NCBI GenBank assembly: GCA_020091685.1
Contig: CM034608.1
Coordinates: 5,801,751-5,865,750, forward strand
Direction: 5' to 3'
DNA from: Lutjanus erythropterus
Lineage: Eukaryota; Chordata; Actinopteri; Lutjaniformes; Lutjanidae
DNA length: 64,000 nucleotides
This document shows, one piece after another, positions 48,259-61,099 of this stretch (position 1 is its first letter; each line of letters opens with the position of its first letter). Both the position numbers and the translations under genes were made by a program. The notes under the pieces are model-generated. The model was not told the origin of the DNA and ran no database searches. It was given only the letters and a program-made list of their open reading frames with translations.

Positions 48259-48908
48259 AATAGCACGCATAAACACCTGAATAGAACATAGAAAACTCCA
48301 TTACTGGTGTGAATCTGGAGACAAAACAGTGCCAGAGGGGAGGAAGGAGCAAATATTGTTAAACCATCCAGTTAATTGGTGAAAAGATCATACTGCTGCT
48401 GCAGAGAAAAAGAGCAGTTGGGCTACAATTTGCATTGAACTCAGAGAACAAGAAAAGATAGCCATGCATGAAAAGTCAGCCAAAGAACTGACGAAAATCA
48501 GACATCAGAAACTAAATAAGGCACATCCATTATGCAGTGGGGCACTAGCACGTAGAAAGTCATGCTGCGCATTAGTCACAGGTTAAAAAAACATCACTGT
48601 GATGACACACAACTCTATCATCCTTTAATTGCAAATGACTCATCCAAGCTTTTGAAATAAACCACCATTGAATATGAGACAACATGCTGTATTTCTAAAT
48701 TTGGCAAAAAGATTAAAAATTTGCTTGTCCGTCCAGCCAGGTGTGGAACAGGTTTTACAGATGTTTCTGTTTATGCTGATGGCTGCATGATTTATGAGAG
48801 CTACCTAAACTATCAAAAAATGTTACCAAATCTTCCTTTTTTTTGGTGCATGTAACATAACTAAGATCCATCCCACTTTATCTAATGTGTAGCCAGAGTC
48901 ATGACCAG

Positions 48909-49061
48909 GGTCCCGTTTCCCAGAGCCTTTGTAGCGCTACCTGCATCGTAAATTGTATCTTAAGGTCTTCCCTTACTTCCAACTCTGGGAAACAGCCTGG
49001 GAGACCTTAAAATATAACTTAGAATGCACGTAGCGCTACAAAGACTCTGGGAAACGGGGCC
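48909..49061. mobile_element. short palindromic MITE
   Basis: About 153 bp with near-perfect inverted ends: GTTTCCCAGAGCCTTTGTAG and TAGCGCTAC on the left; GTAGCGCTACAAAGACTCTG and GGAAACGGGG on the right. CAG flanks both sides, a possible 3-bp target duplication. TAGCGCTA-type hairpin. No coding capacity. Confidence 0.75.
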
Positions 49062-49069
49062 CAGATTGG

Positions 49070-52000
49070 CTTCCACCTATCCCTTAAATATCATTACTCT
49101 GCATACCTCATCATGTCCAGTCAGCTTTCTTGATGCAGATTTTTAGCCTTCTTCTTTAACAAACAATATTCTGGAAGTAGAGACTTCTCCTTTTTGTGGA
49201 AGAAGTTCCCTCTGTGAAATCAGCTAAAGTCTTTCAGCTGAATTAAGATGACAGGCTAGTAGAATATTGAATGGAAAGTTGCCTCTATTTTGATAAACAT
49301 CATTTTACCGTCAGAATGACCCAACATTAGCAGTCAAAGTTGGAGTATAGGAAAAACTGACAGCATGTTCTCAAAATCAGCTTCTGTGGCCAAGGCCAAT
49401 TTTGACATGGCTGTAAGTGATGACGTCTGAATCAGTTTCATATGTGGTTTTCAAATTATACAGGTAAATATAGTGCTGATTCTGGTGTCTGAAGGTCAGT
49501 TCTGTGGGTGGGGGGAGACAGGATGATATATTTCCATGTACACAAGAAGACATAGAGCACCAAAATAATCACCAAACTACTGACTTCCTGTGGTTGAATA
49601 GCACATGCAAAAATGTGCAATGCAATCTGTTCATTCTGTCCATTATTCCAAAGAAAAGCATGGAGTATCTATGCATGCAAGTGCAAATACATAAACATTT
49701 AGAAAAACATTCAAAACTACTGTACTTACAAAGACAGACAACATATTTAGTGCTGAGAGCATGAAGTCAAATTCCAGGCAGCCTCATGCATGTCAGTGTC
49801 AGTGTACGCAATCAATCATTAGCTCTGAGTGTAAGGTTATTTTTTGCCTTGTCCAACAGTAACAAGTGCAATATGCATCCCGCCAGCATCATTTTCATAG
49901 GACATGGAAGCTGCAGTAGTTTAGAAGCACGTAATCAACCAAAGTCATGCTCATATAAGTCGACATTGAAAATCAGCAACCTACAGTTGTGTCAATTTCA
50001 GCCAGGCTTGTTACTTTGCTATTTCTCTGCAGCTTTTTTTTTCATGCGTGTGGTGGCGAGCTAGTCATGTAATCCCGCTGGCAAAACTCTGATTGGTTGA
50101 CTTCCTCGTTCTAGCAGTGAGCACCACCTATGGCTTCTGTTAAATCCATCCTCATCTGATAGTATATTGTGTTCAGTCATGTTTCTGGGCAAAGAACCGA
50201 GGAACCATAACCATAACTATAAAAATACAGTTTTAAGCTGCTTTGTATAAAGCTGCAGTCCGGACTCCTCCATCCACTTGAGTTAGAATGATTTTTAAAA
50301 CGGTATTTTTGTAGTTATAGCTATAGCTTTTGGTGCGGTAAGGACTCCTCACTCCTCTTAACCTGTCAATAGGGGCCACAAGTCATCAGCAACTGCTAGG
50401 AATGTTACAATATATTGAATATTGCAACATCCCAATAAAAACATGTCTCAATATTACATTTTGTAAAAAGGCTTGATGTTTTGCAGGTGTACATACATAA
50501 TTCAAGCATTAATTTTTCATGTTTTTGTTAACACTCAGGTCGTGGCTGCTACTTTTATTTTATTTCATCAAGAAGAAAAGTGGAAAGTTTATACAAACAA
50601 AAAGTGTTCTCCATAGAGTCATTATTGCATTGTGGTCTAGTTGTACTGTGGGTTTTTGGGTTATCATTAAATCCCTAACAACTGCTAGGCTAAAAAACAA
50701 GACTTTGCCTGATGCAGACCACATTTTAGCCTCCATAGACTCCATTTATTGTTATGCGAAACCTGGACCGCTTACAATACCAATCTTTAAAGAATGAGAA
50801 TATACTTACAAAAACACTTGATTAAAAACTTTGCATAAGACACTATATACACTATACTCTTCAAAAAATGTTACAGACAAAACTCCATCACCTGGTTGTT
50901 GTGATGGCATTGCAGTAGGTGTTTCACCATCTTTTGCCAGGGGGAGATCTACATTTTATTGAGTGCACATTTCCAGTTACTAGTTGACTGACAATGAACA
51001 AGTGGGAGGTGATAGTTCTGAGATATAGAACCAGGCTTGTTCTATACAAAAATGCGTCATTAAGTTCAGCTTTGGATGCATTTTAACACAGAACAAGCGA
51101 TTGTGAACTGGAACCAGACCAGAAGATCCACTTTTTCAGGTAGATTTGGTTGTTTGACTGGCCGATTTCATGCTAGCCTAAATGAACTGTAGCAAACAAA
51201 AAAAAACACGCTGTGGTTTGTTAACCATCACAAAACAGGATTCCAAAGAAGCTGCACAAAAATAGGTCTATTTGCATGTGTACATTTGTTTGTGTGTGTG
51301 TTAAAGGGGATGTTGCCGTTTCCCCTGTAGTGACAGAAACAAGCGGCCATCCCACGTGTCACATCACCGCTCCTCCTCCCACGCTTCTCACAGAGAGGAA
51401 CACACAACAGCTATTATTATCACTGACAGGAAACATGTTGAACCACACCAGCGATGTGAGCCGACTCTCACTCAGTGTCTTTGTCTCCGTGTCTCTGACT
51501 CATGTCTTCCTCTCTGTTGTTTGGACGATGCTCTCTTCTCTCAGCTTTCTTTCTCTTTCTGCCACATTAACTTTCTGTTTCCTGAAAGTTTTTCCCCTCT
51601 CATCTTCGTATCGTTCTCGGTGCATCCAGTCTGTTTTTGCATGCAGCTTTTACTGTACATGACATTTAAGGATCAATTAACACAAACTCCCCCGAGTTTC
51701 TGTCTTGCTGTACTTCTAGGCATGCAGTTTGCACTTTTGGTTTTTGTTTGTTGAGGGTTAGAGATATCTGCCTCTTCTGCTGCTATATGAATACAATAGA
51801 AGTGACTGAACATTTGTGGTGCTCAAAGCATTAAAAAAATTAATTCAGGTTTAAAACTAATGTCTGTTTACAGAAACAATACACCTCTAAGTCTCCAAAA
51901 GGCTCTGATTAAAGACTTTTCTCTATCAAAAATTATTTAATTTTTTTTCTTTTACAACTGATTTATATTAGCAAATATTTTTGTAGGTAAAAACTTTTCA

Positions 52001-52775
52001 GGGTAGTTATTCAACAATACATGCTTCTGGCAACTAAAGCATAATTCATTGTTTATGGTTGTGTTCATCTAGTGTAAAGTTCCATTCACAGTCTCAAAAA
52101 TGAACTAGTTTCAGATTCATTTCTTCTTCTTTCTTTGAATGCAGACGATGCCTGACATCTAAAAGAAGTAGAACCACGTACAAAAAAACATAAGTAACAT
52201 TATTAGATATTTCAGGTGTTCTGTATTTGAGATACAGTGGGTTAATATGATTTTTTCAGTGTTTCAACTGCCCCCAACCACTGTAACAACTGCCTCCATA
52301 AAGGGGGCAATGATAACACTCTTCACACATCTTGCATGAAATTAAATATTACCGTCTTGTCCTTATTGGTGAAAAGATATGATTTGTATTATTCATTAGG
52401 GGACGTACATGTAGTTCTCATATCAAAAGATAGATTTGGTGTATTTCAACTAATCAGAAGGAAAATTAAAGAAACTTTCTGAAAATAAAGACTTAGTATT
52501 TCAAAAGAATAACTTAATATCTTAAAATAAAGATTTAGTAGTAGTCATTTTGAAAACGTTTCTCATTATTTCGACAAAGTTTCTCATGATAATGATTTAC
52601 AGGATCGTCTTCCATCATAGTGGCACAAATGGACTTTCATAGATACGGAGGTTTGGGGATGAGTGTATAATGTGGATCTATGTGTGTGTTTCTTACTGTT
52701 AACAGACTCCAGCCTGCAGTGTAGTTCATACACTTCACTGATACACCACAGTGTCGCAGCTCGAGTTTCTTAAGT
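49070..52775. other. non-coding stretch
   Basis: AT-rich, no supported exon. Translated frames at 51276-51754 overlap in different phases and are pyrimidine-rich (Ser/Leu-rich) composition artefacts. Confidence 0.35.
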
Positions 52776-52784
52776 TATGTTTTT

Positions 52785-53040
52785 TATTTCATTCTTTCAT
52801 GTTTCCTGTTTTATTTTGAAACTCACATCTCCTCTCATTTCAGATCACTTCACTTCCTGCCCCTGTGTGTTTTCCCTCCCTTTTTGATTGGCTTCACCTG
52901 TGTCTGATTGTCCGTCCCGCCCTGATTGGCCTCACCTGTGTCTCGTCATCCTTCTCCTCACTAGAGTATTTAGTGTGTGTCTTCTTTTCTCTCAGTACCA
53001 CAGAGACCTGATTCGTTCAGTTCGCCATTCACCAAAAATA
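52785..53040 (+). mobile_element. solo-LTR-like repeat, copy 2 (truncated)
   Basis: TTTCCTGTTTTATTTTGAAA, GGCTTCACCTGTGTCTGATT and GGCCTCACCTGTGTCTCGTC, then TATA-like GAGTATTTAGTG at about 52963. Same order of blocks as 58740-59141 and, inverted, 1655-2110. The 3' portion is missing. Confidence 0.45.
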
Positions 53041-54464
53041 TGAGCATGGTCATTGAACGCCGCTCTTTTTCATGCACAACACTGGTTATGTTTATGCCAA
53101 TGATTCCCAATTCTCCTTGCTTTTGATCCCTTAAGACAAAAATATATATACATATGACTCGCCAACAAAAGATGTGTCACTGTCAGTTGTGAGCAGTTCA
53201 ATGGAAAAGAGATTTTCTCTTCTCACATATTTTGATGTTTGACTTAAATAATTTGTAGAGTCTGAAATGGTAAAACTATATAATGTAAAATAAATAAAAA
53301 TTGGAGAACATTTTGAAAAAAATCTGTGTAGCATGTTGAGAATCTCCAGTTTAGCAACTTAGTTCAGATTGGGGAAAACGTTGGTGTTTGTTAATCCAGC
53401 AATAATTGCTGAGGGCAGCAAAACAAGCTGTTAACACATTGCTAATATATTATCACCTCATAAAGCAGATGGTGTGGATGACGCAAGTGGCATTGCTATC
53501 TTACACCAGCGTCATTTTCCACACATTTGCAAGATATCGAATAAACTTGCACCTGTCTGTTTGCCTTTGGGTGGGAGGTCTAAAAAATTAAGGCGCATTT
53601 GGTGTCTTGTGCACGGCCCATTGTAGTCCAAAGCATTTGGGTCACAGACCTGGTAAAACCTGGCCTGGTAAAACCTGGTCTGTGACGCAGTAGGTCTGCC
53701 TGCACAAGTCACAAACACCTTTCATTCAAGTTTTTTTCCCCACACAGGAGTCTCCTTTGAACATATTTTCTATCCTAAGTGTAAATATTGAAATAAACAG
53801 TGTATGTGTGTGTCTAAAATTATTCTGACTAATAAGGACTAAGTAATTATTATAATTATAAAGCCTATTAAATCTTACAGACCTGCAAAGTGCACACAGG
53901 ACAGGATCACAGCTGTCAGACTGTCTTTAACAGATCAGGCCACATGACAGCTGGAGCAGCTGTAGTGTTTGTGTCTGCGTGTTTATTGGGATCCAGAAAA
54001 ACAAGGATTTAACAATTATGGTCTAATATACAGAATGAACAAGACGCTACATCTGACCTCAGGACCAGCTCGACCTGAGGAGAAAAAGATATGTTTACAG
54101 TCAGAGGTTGATACTGATTGGATGTACATGTTGGATAACCTGTGCATTATTTTACTGTTTCCTCCACCCACAGTAGCATCAGCAGGAATCCCAGCCAGTA
54201 GTCTCGTCCGTGTAATCAGTGTTTTCAACTGTTTTCCTGCCAGTGTGCACCTGGTTCTTAAAAGTGATGAGAACTGACTTGCTGATTGGTTTATTTCATG
54301 TTACCCCCAAAACATACCCAATGAATTGTGTATCCCACACAAAAAAATACACCTCAGTTTAAGTGTTTAAGTTCAGGTTCTATATTTAGAATATTTTCAC
54401 TGCTTTCCCTCTCTGTTGGAAAGTCTTTCTGGTGGGAAACTTTTGTTTTTGCTTTTTCTCTCAC

Positions 54465-54570
54465 TCAACCAGACTCCATAGGTGAAATCAGTCATTTTTC
54501 CTTGTAGAACACAAAAGTTGCCGGTGTCAGATTTACTGAAGTCACACAATAGCACAAACAAACAGAACCC
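54465..54570. mobile_element. fragment of the fold-back family
   Basis: AACCAGACTCCATAGGTGAA and GTCACACAATAGCACAAACA match the centre of the elements at 11108-11813 and 17802-18466. Ends are missing. Confidence 0.5.
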
Positions 54571-55629
54571 AGATCTCCCAGTTGAAAATGTGTGTGTTTG
54601 ACCCGTCCAACAACCCCACCTCCTCAACACCTGGACTTTTTTTGCTCTTTATTCCATGTCACCTGATACGGATGAGTTTACACTGAAGTTATTCAAAAGC
54701 CCAGTGCCTCTCATACAGATGCTAAAGGGCACCTTGTGCATCTGTGCGACCTGGGAATGAAAATGGACAGTATATCTGTGACAACACTTCAGTACACACA
54801 GGTAGACAGTAAGTGTTACAGGGGAATGTACTTTTTCCACAATGATAAAGCATCTTAATAATATTTGAATAACATTTGTGTTTGCATTTGATTGGATTTG
54901 TAGATTTTTATTTTTTCTTCATTACATGGAACACAGCTGATAGTATATTCTCTTTCCATTGTGTTATTAAAATGGTTCAGGATGTCTGCAGGTTCTTTAA
55001 AAGCCAAAACACCTCTGCAGTTCAAATCTACAAATATTCAAGCATACAACTTCAGTGTCTGCACACATATTCATGTAGCACATTTCAGTCACTCATCTGG
55101 GCAAAAAAAAAGAAGTTTTTTAAGCATCAGGAAACTTATTAGAGATTTTGTTCCATTTATTCACAGATTAAAAATAGGACTGATGGCTTGCTTTTATTGT
55201 TTAAGAGGGTTTCGTGGTGTAATTTGTTATTTCATTCTTTTGTTTCAGTTTATACTTGAATAAAACCGGACTTTTTTGTCACCTACCTGTTGTTCTTCAG
55301 TGCTAAAGATCATAAATAAGCATTCAGAGGAAGAAGATCAGACTGATGGAAGAAAATTCACCGTAACAAGAAAACTTTCCATTAAGTCAAAAAGTCCCTT
55401 CATACTTCTTGAATTTCACACTGTCTGTGCTTTAGGTCTTAAACATGTTCACATCCACGCCCACACACAAAAGTAAGTGTAGTAATTCAGGTAATGTCTT
55501 AAGATTGATGACGTGCTGTTGTTGTGAGTGTAATATTGAATCAATTCATTCTGTGTACCAAAATGAATTCAACTATGTATATACCAGGTTACTGAGTGTG
55601 TGTGAGCTGTGGCTGAGGAGGAGGTAGCT

Positions 55630-55644
55630 GCTGCCCTCTAGTGG
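55630..55644 (-). promoter_or_regulatory. CTCF-like site (15/15)
   Basis: Minus strand CCACTAGAGGGCAGC matches the vertebrate CTCF core CCASYAGRKGGCRSY at every position. Confidence 0.5.
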
Positions 55645-55731
55645 CAACTTGATATAGTGCCAAAACAATGAGGATTTCCCATGAAGGGCTAGAAATAACC
55701 AATGACCATTCACAATTTAGAGCTAAACCAT

Positions 55732-55746
55732 AGCCCCATCTAGTGG
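55732..55746 (-). promoter_or_regulatory. CTCF-like site (14/15)
   Basis: Minus strand CCACTAGATGGGGCT, one mismatch, same orientation as the site 100 bases away at 55630. Confidence 0.4.
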
Positions 55747-56139
55747 TTAAGTACAAGTACTTGCAGCAATCTATAAATCCTAAACTTCAACATGACCTCA
55801 TGCACAGTTCTCTATCTCACTCTGACAAGTTAGAAAGAGAAGACCAGGGGTGAATATTCCATTAAACCATTTAAGTACTGTTGTTTTAATGTATGGCTTG
55901 AAGCAGCATGTTCATAAAGTTTTTAAATAATTATTTAAAAGTATTGATAATGTAGCAGTATACAAAACACAGGTCAGCACAACAGCAGGATTATTGTCTT
56001 TTTGCTTTTTTTTTTTACACAAAAACTTTTTTTTTGACAAAAAAATTAAAAAGACAATATTGCCCTATTTCTAGTAGATTATTACATATTTAACCACATA
56101 TTTCTACTTATCTTAACTTTTTACTTTCTACTTAACTCT

Positions 56140-56640
56140 CTGCTTTTGTCGGAAAGGGGGGATCTGGACCCCCTGAAGAATGTTAGCAAGTCGTTGTTAG
56201 CATTTAGCATTCTTTCCTGTGTGAGCGTCCTTTGTGTACTTACCTGTTGGCTCGACGATCCCTCGCCTGGCTTTCAACCTACCTCCTGCTCGTCCCCTGT
56301 CAGCTCATCTGCGTTGTCTGTCTACTCACGCGGTTCCCAAATCCTCTGCCTGGCCTCAACCTTCCTCCTGTTTGTCCCCCGTCGGCTTCGTCCGACCGCT
56401 CGTCTGGTTCCGGACCATCCACCCCGTCGACTAGCTCGCTCCCTCCTGGAAATGTCACCTGCCACTGCCGGTGGGCACAGTCCCCCAGCTCACAGTCCAA
56501 CTTCTGGGTTCGGCTTGGTTTGTCGCTTGTTGAAGCCTCAGACTTTGTGTTAACTCTTGAACATTGTCCTGTCTTGCATTACCTGCTCAAGTTTCTGTTC
56601 AGCCAGTGAGACAATAAAGGTCATTACCAATTGTTTGTGT
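56140..56640 (+). mobile_element. partial LTR, same family as 33406-34180
   Basis: Plus orientation. CTGTGTGAGCGTCCTTTGTG at 56217 and CATTACCTGCTCAAGTTTCT near 56577 match the minus-strand reading of the LTR at 33.4-34.2 kb. Ends with an AATAAAGGTCATTACC poly(A)-type signal (56612). The C-rich open frames 56146-56609 in three phases are not genes. Confidence 0.55.
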
Positions 56641-58739
56641 GCCTGTGTGCTGGAAATGTGTTCAGCCAATGCCTGTTACAGTTTAATATATGAAAATTTA
56701 TCTATGCAGGTCAGACTGGGATCCATGGATCTATGCATTTTTCATGCATTGCATTAAAGCCACTAAGCACCTACAGTATGTCAAATTAGATGCATATGCT
56801 TCTCTCCCTCATTGTTCCACGTTTCCCTGTTCCTCTCCTGTGATCCTCTCAAGATCTTTGAAACAGATTTTTTACGAGCTTTCCTAAAACTTGCAAGGAA
56901 ATGGAACAAAGCCGAGCTAGAACACCATCGGTAATTTAAATAGTAGCTTCGTGGAGCCAGTGTAGCATCAAATAAAACGGGAAAACACAATAAAATCCAC
57001 CAAGAAAAGACAGTGTTTCCTCTAATGAAACTTTTACATGCTGAGTTTATTCTGTAAACACCATTACGGTGTGACCAAACAGAATGTCTCTGTCTAGTGT
57101 TGAGCAGGAGCTAATCCCTGAAAAGCCCTCACTCTGCAGTGTTAAATGGCATGATTGTCAATTAACAGATTAATGTGACGGAAAATCGAGAGACAATGAC
57201 TAATGACTGTTGATCTTGTTTACACAAGCTGTAATCTCCTGCAGCTTCGTCGTTGTTAATGGACAATAAAGAATATTAAGACCATCGCTTGAAAAACTCT
57301 TTTCAGGACCAGATCTTTGACATTAAAAAAAAAAAAAAAAAAGTTGATTAAACTTCACATCAACCTGCATGAAGCACAAACTCTCATCTCAGTCGTAAAG
57401 CCAGGATGCCACACGCAGTAGCTGCAGCTGGCAGATGCAGATGTGGCACCCACCCAAACCCTCCTGTGGTGTTCACAGGTCCAGACTCAGACCTGACATT
57501 AAATGGTGTATATTTAGCTGCCTGTCTCTCTCTCTCCGTCTGTGTATTACTCTCATGTCAACCCCTGCAGCCTGCATTAAAGGACCTCTGGTTCCTCAAG
57601 AGAAAAAACTCACACCAGAACTTAACGCATCACCACCTTAATGAGCACAGTATAAAAAGAAATAAAAAGTTTTATACTTTAACTTTAACCTCCAATTAGT
57701 AGGCAAAATGTTTTATATTTTCTTCCCTTTCCATCAAACACTTGATTCATTAAAACGTATTTTATTTTACTCTTTTTATCTTTTACTGGCTCCTTTTATT
57801 TTTGCATCTCTTTTTTTGTTTTGGCACATTAAATCTTTTATGTGTCTTCTCTTTTCTTCACACAGCATTTCCTTTTCCTCACCTCATTTACAATGTTTCC
57901 TATACACATATAATGAAGTGGGCATGTATGTCCAGAGCAGAAGTTGGTGCAGGGCTTTTGTTCATGTCACATCAGTGGAGCAGTCGTGCTGTGTGAGTAA
58001 CTACAGTTCCTTAACTGAAAACACCTCTGGAAAATCCATTAATTACATAAACCTACCTATAATGTCAGAAACAGTAAAAAACATATTGTCTTTTTTTGAC
58101 ATTTTTATGCAGAGATCATTGAATATTGTTCTAGAATATATTATAAATATTATGCATGAATCACATACCTTTTATTCACATGCATTACATGTGACTGTTA
58201 CTTGTCAGATGTGTTATGTGCGTATTTGCAGCTGGATCCTGATGTTTTGCTTTGCTTGCACAGAGAGCTGGGATCAGGGACTGAGCACGTCAGAGCTCAG
58301 AGCCGAGTTTGGGCTTGGGTTGAAAAATTGCTGACTTTGTCGGCCTGAGGTTAGACTGGAGTCTTTGGCCTCTGCAGGACTCTAGTTTTGGCTTTACTTT
58401 TGGGCAGCTGTCAAGTTGTCCATCTTACATATGTTAATTCACCTGTTTTTTGTTGCATAGATATTATTAATTAATTAATTACCATAGTAATAATTGTCAT
58501 TAATTTATTTTTTGATACATTAGATAGAAAAGGCAGCATACTTCTTACCAGTATGTGCATTTTACCCCCTGAGGTTTTCCTTTTACAGGTTTTACTGAGT
58601 CCTAAAGGTAGAGCCAGCAGGATTTGTCCGACCTGCTTTTAAACGCATCACAATGTCAAATACCAACGTTTGAAACGTGAAATGAACCGTTAATGTATTT
58701 AACTAAATTCAGTTTAATTCAATTCCAATCCAAAACAAC

Positions 58740-59141
58740 TGTCATGTTTGGGGTTTTTTTTATAGTTACTTCCTGTTTTATTTTGGTCTTCCCTTGTGTG
58801 TCTTTTTACTTCCTGTCTTTCACTGATCATCACAGATTATTTTCACCTGTTCTTGATTGTCCTCACCTGTGTCTTGTTATCCTCCCCCTCCATAGTGTAT
58901 TTAATCCTGTCTTTCCCTCCTGAGTAGCTAGTTTGTCCTCGTCGGTTTGTGTGAACTAGTGTTTTCTTGTGGACTTTCATTTGCTTTGTGTTTTTTCCTT
59001 CTGTGGTTTTTGGACTCTGGATTTTTTTTTTTTTTTGGTTGCCTTTGTTTTGCCTTTTGCCATCACCATTAGATTTTGTGATCTGTACTCCATTAAACTT
59101 TTGAAGTCCATCATCCTGTCCTTGATTCATAAACCGTAACA
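58740..59141 (+). mobile_element. solo LTR-like repeat, copy 3 (complete)
   Basis: 402 bp from TGTCATGTTTGG to ACCGTAACA (TG...CA ends, TGT/ACA inverted). Contains TTCCTGTTTTATTTTGG, TCACCTGTGTCTTG, a TATA-like GTGTATTTAATCC at about 58895 and ATTAAACTTTTGAAG near the 3' end. No internal retroviral genes. Confidence 0.55.
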
Positions 59142-60267
59142 ACTTTATTTAACCCTGCAAGAGACACTGTATGCAGCTGCTCGCCACACAGATCAACAGA
59201 CAAAGAGAATGATAAAAGTAATATACTGTTACACTAAACTAAAAATATTCAAACGCTATAAAAATTGTGATCTGTAATAAATGCATTAATAAATAACTTT
59301 AAATATTGAAAACTATCTGAAAAGATCTTAAATCTAAAAAGACACTCATTGTGTGACTGTATAAAGCATAAAGGATGAAGACATAACAGAAAAAAAGATT
59401 TTACATCATCCTATCCCAGTTTTACAAGAGTAATCACACATTTTAAAGCTATTAATACATTTAAAATATGGAGAAATCTATCAATGCTATAAATGTTGAA
59501 AGCAAAGCAGCCTGGTTCAAAAACTGAACCACTGTTGCAAAGCTGCTTCTACTGTCTGATGATGTCACACTGAAGATTTTGAGGTATCTGTGGTCAAATA
59601 GTAATTTTTTTTGTCTTAACCACACTTTTACAGAAATCTCAAACATTATTGGACAGGTACTCCGCTCCAGAGAGTATTATAGTACTCATAATGTGTTCCT
59701 GAACGAAAAAAAAGTTTTTTATTGGCTGTTTTTATTTGTGAGAGATTGATTCCAAAATGTTCACTGTCTTATTACTATTTTCCTCGTCTTTGTTCCCACT
59801 CTTTTCTGCAGCCTGTTAATTCACACCTACGTCCACAAAATGGAAACTGTGCAGTTTAAAATAGACTTGTCTGGGAAACTCATTGTAGCAGCAGACTTTA
59901 GTACATTTACTCACATGATGATGACATACAAAGTCATGTAATTACCTGTAATGTTATAAAAATAACAAGCAATGACATTAAGTGACATTTTTAACAAAAT
60001 GTTTATACAGTGGAGTATTCTGGGGAGGAAACTCTTCCCCCGAGTCTGAGCCAAACCTCTGCTGACGACACAGAGGATCTGAAGCACCCACTCACATAAA
60101 CAAAGGTGCAAACATGGAGCCTGTCGCAATTAATGGAAACCATCTCATCATCTGTGCAGGGCAAAACATGGTGAAAATAGACTGACCACTGTCTGTTCTG
60201 TCGCTCCACGTTTTCCTTTCTTTCTTTCATTAGCTCTTTGTTTCTCTTGAACCATCTATTGCACTTG

Positions 60268-60335
60268 TTTTCCACCTCTTCCCTCTTTTTCTTCTTTCCT
60301 TCCTTCCTTCTTCTTTCTTCTTTCTTTCTTTTCTT
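60268..60335. repeat. pyrimidine tract (CTTT/CCTT)
   Basis: Almost pure C/T strand, TTCC/TTTC units; the reverse frames read as Arg/Lys/Glu runs, which are not a protein. Confidence 0.9.
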
Positions 60336-60339
60336 GTGC

Positions 60340-61090
60340 AAAATGCCTCACCCTCCCCTTCTAAGCATGTAAAAGAACCCATGACGGCTGCAATAATTGT
60401 GCAAGACACCTCATCCTCCCCTTCCAAGCATGTAAGAGAAACTATGGTGGCTGCGAAACTTGGAGGCTGACAGCTCGTCTTTCGAGATTTCTGTGGGATT
60501 CATAATAAGTCTTACACACTGGAATGTTAATAATAAGTAATGGGCCATTTTTATACATAAAAACATGTGGAAGCCACGCCTTCTGTAGATACAAGAGATT
60601 CAAAAACACAATTCTTGTTGTCAGGTTGACTATAAACTAATAAAAACATTCATTCATTCATTTTCTGTAACCGCTTATTCCATAAGGGTTGTGGGCTGCT
60701 GGAGTCTATCCCAGCTGACATTGGACGAGAGGCAGGGTTCACCCTGGACAAGTCGCCAGTTCATCGCAGGGCTGACACATAGACAGGCAACCACTCACAC
60801 TCACATTCACACCTACGGGCAATTTAGAGTCACTAATTAACCTAGCATGCATGTCTTTGGACTGTGGGAGGAAGCCGGAGAACCCGGAGAGAACCCACAC
60901 AGACACGGGGAGAACATGCAAACTCCACACAGAAAGGCCCTGCCCCAGCAAGCCGGGGGATCGAGCTCAGGACCTTCTTGCTGTGAGGCGGCAGTGCCTA
61001 ATAAAAACATACTTATGAATATTATATTCTGTCTCTGCCATATTCTGTTAATAGATCCCTGTGAATCTTACACACTGGACCTTTAAAATG
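60340..61090. mobile_element. non-autonomous DNA element interrupted by a SINE
   Basis: Same family as 1033-2949: CCCTTCCAAGCATGTAAGAG, ACACAATTCTTGTTGTCAGG, ACTTATGAATATTATATTC, and the right end CTTACACACTGGACCTTTAA. Partial duplication on the left (the AAGCATGTAA segment appears twice, 60363 and 60425). The SINE at 60650-60997 sits inside. Confidence 0.6.
60650..60997 (-). mobile_element. tRNA-derived SINE with 13-bp target duplication
   Basis: Minus orientation; tail (CATT)n at the left, body with CAGTCCAAAGACATGCATG and TTTGCATGTTCTCCCCGTG, head at the right cut short within CTGCCGCCTCACAGCAAG. CTAATAAAAACAT occurs at 60637-60649 and again at 60998-61010, a perfect 13-bp target-site duplication. 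About 20 bases of the 5' head are missing. Confidence 0.85.
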
Positions 61091-61099
61091 TCTAAAAAT

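Noticed and set aside
51276..51754. Overlapping 128- and 132-codon open frames
   Set aside because: Ser/Leu/Phe-rich in two phases over a pyrimidine-rich stretch; no exon boundaries or domains.
56146..56609. Three overlapping open frames of 66-135 codons
   Set aside because: All within an LTR fragment and open in several phases at once, a sign of composition and not of coding.
57708..58334. 208-codon plus-strand open frame, the longest on that strand
   Set aside because: Phe/Ser/Leu/Tyr-rich from T-rich DNA, AT-rich codons throughout, no domain, no splice context, no conserved motif that I can see.
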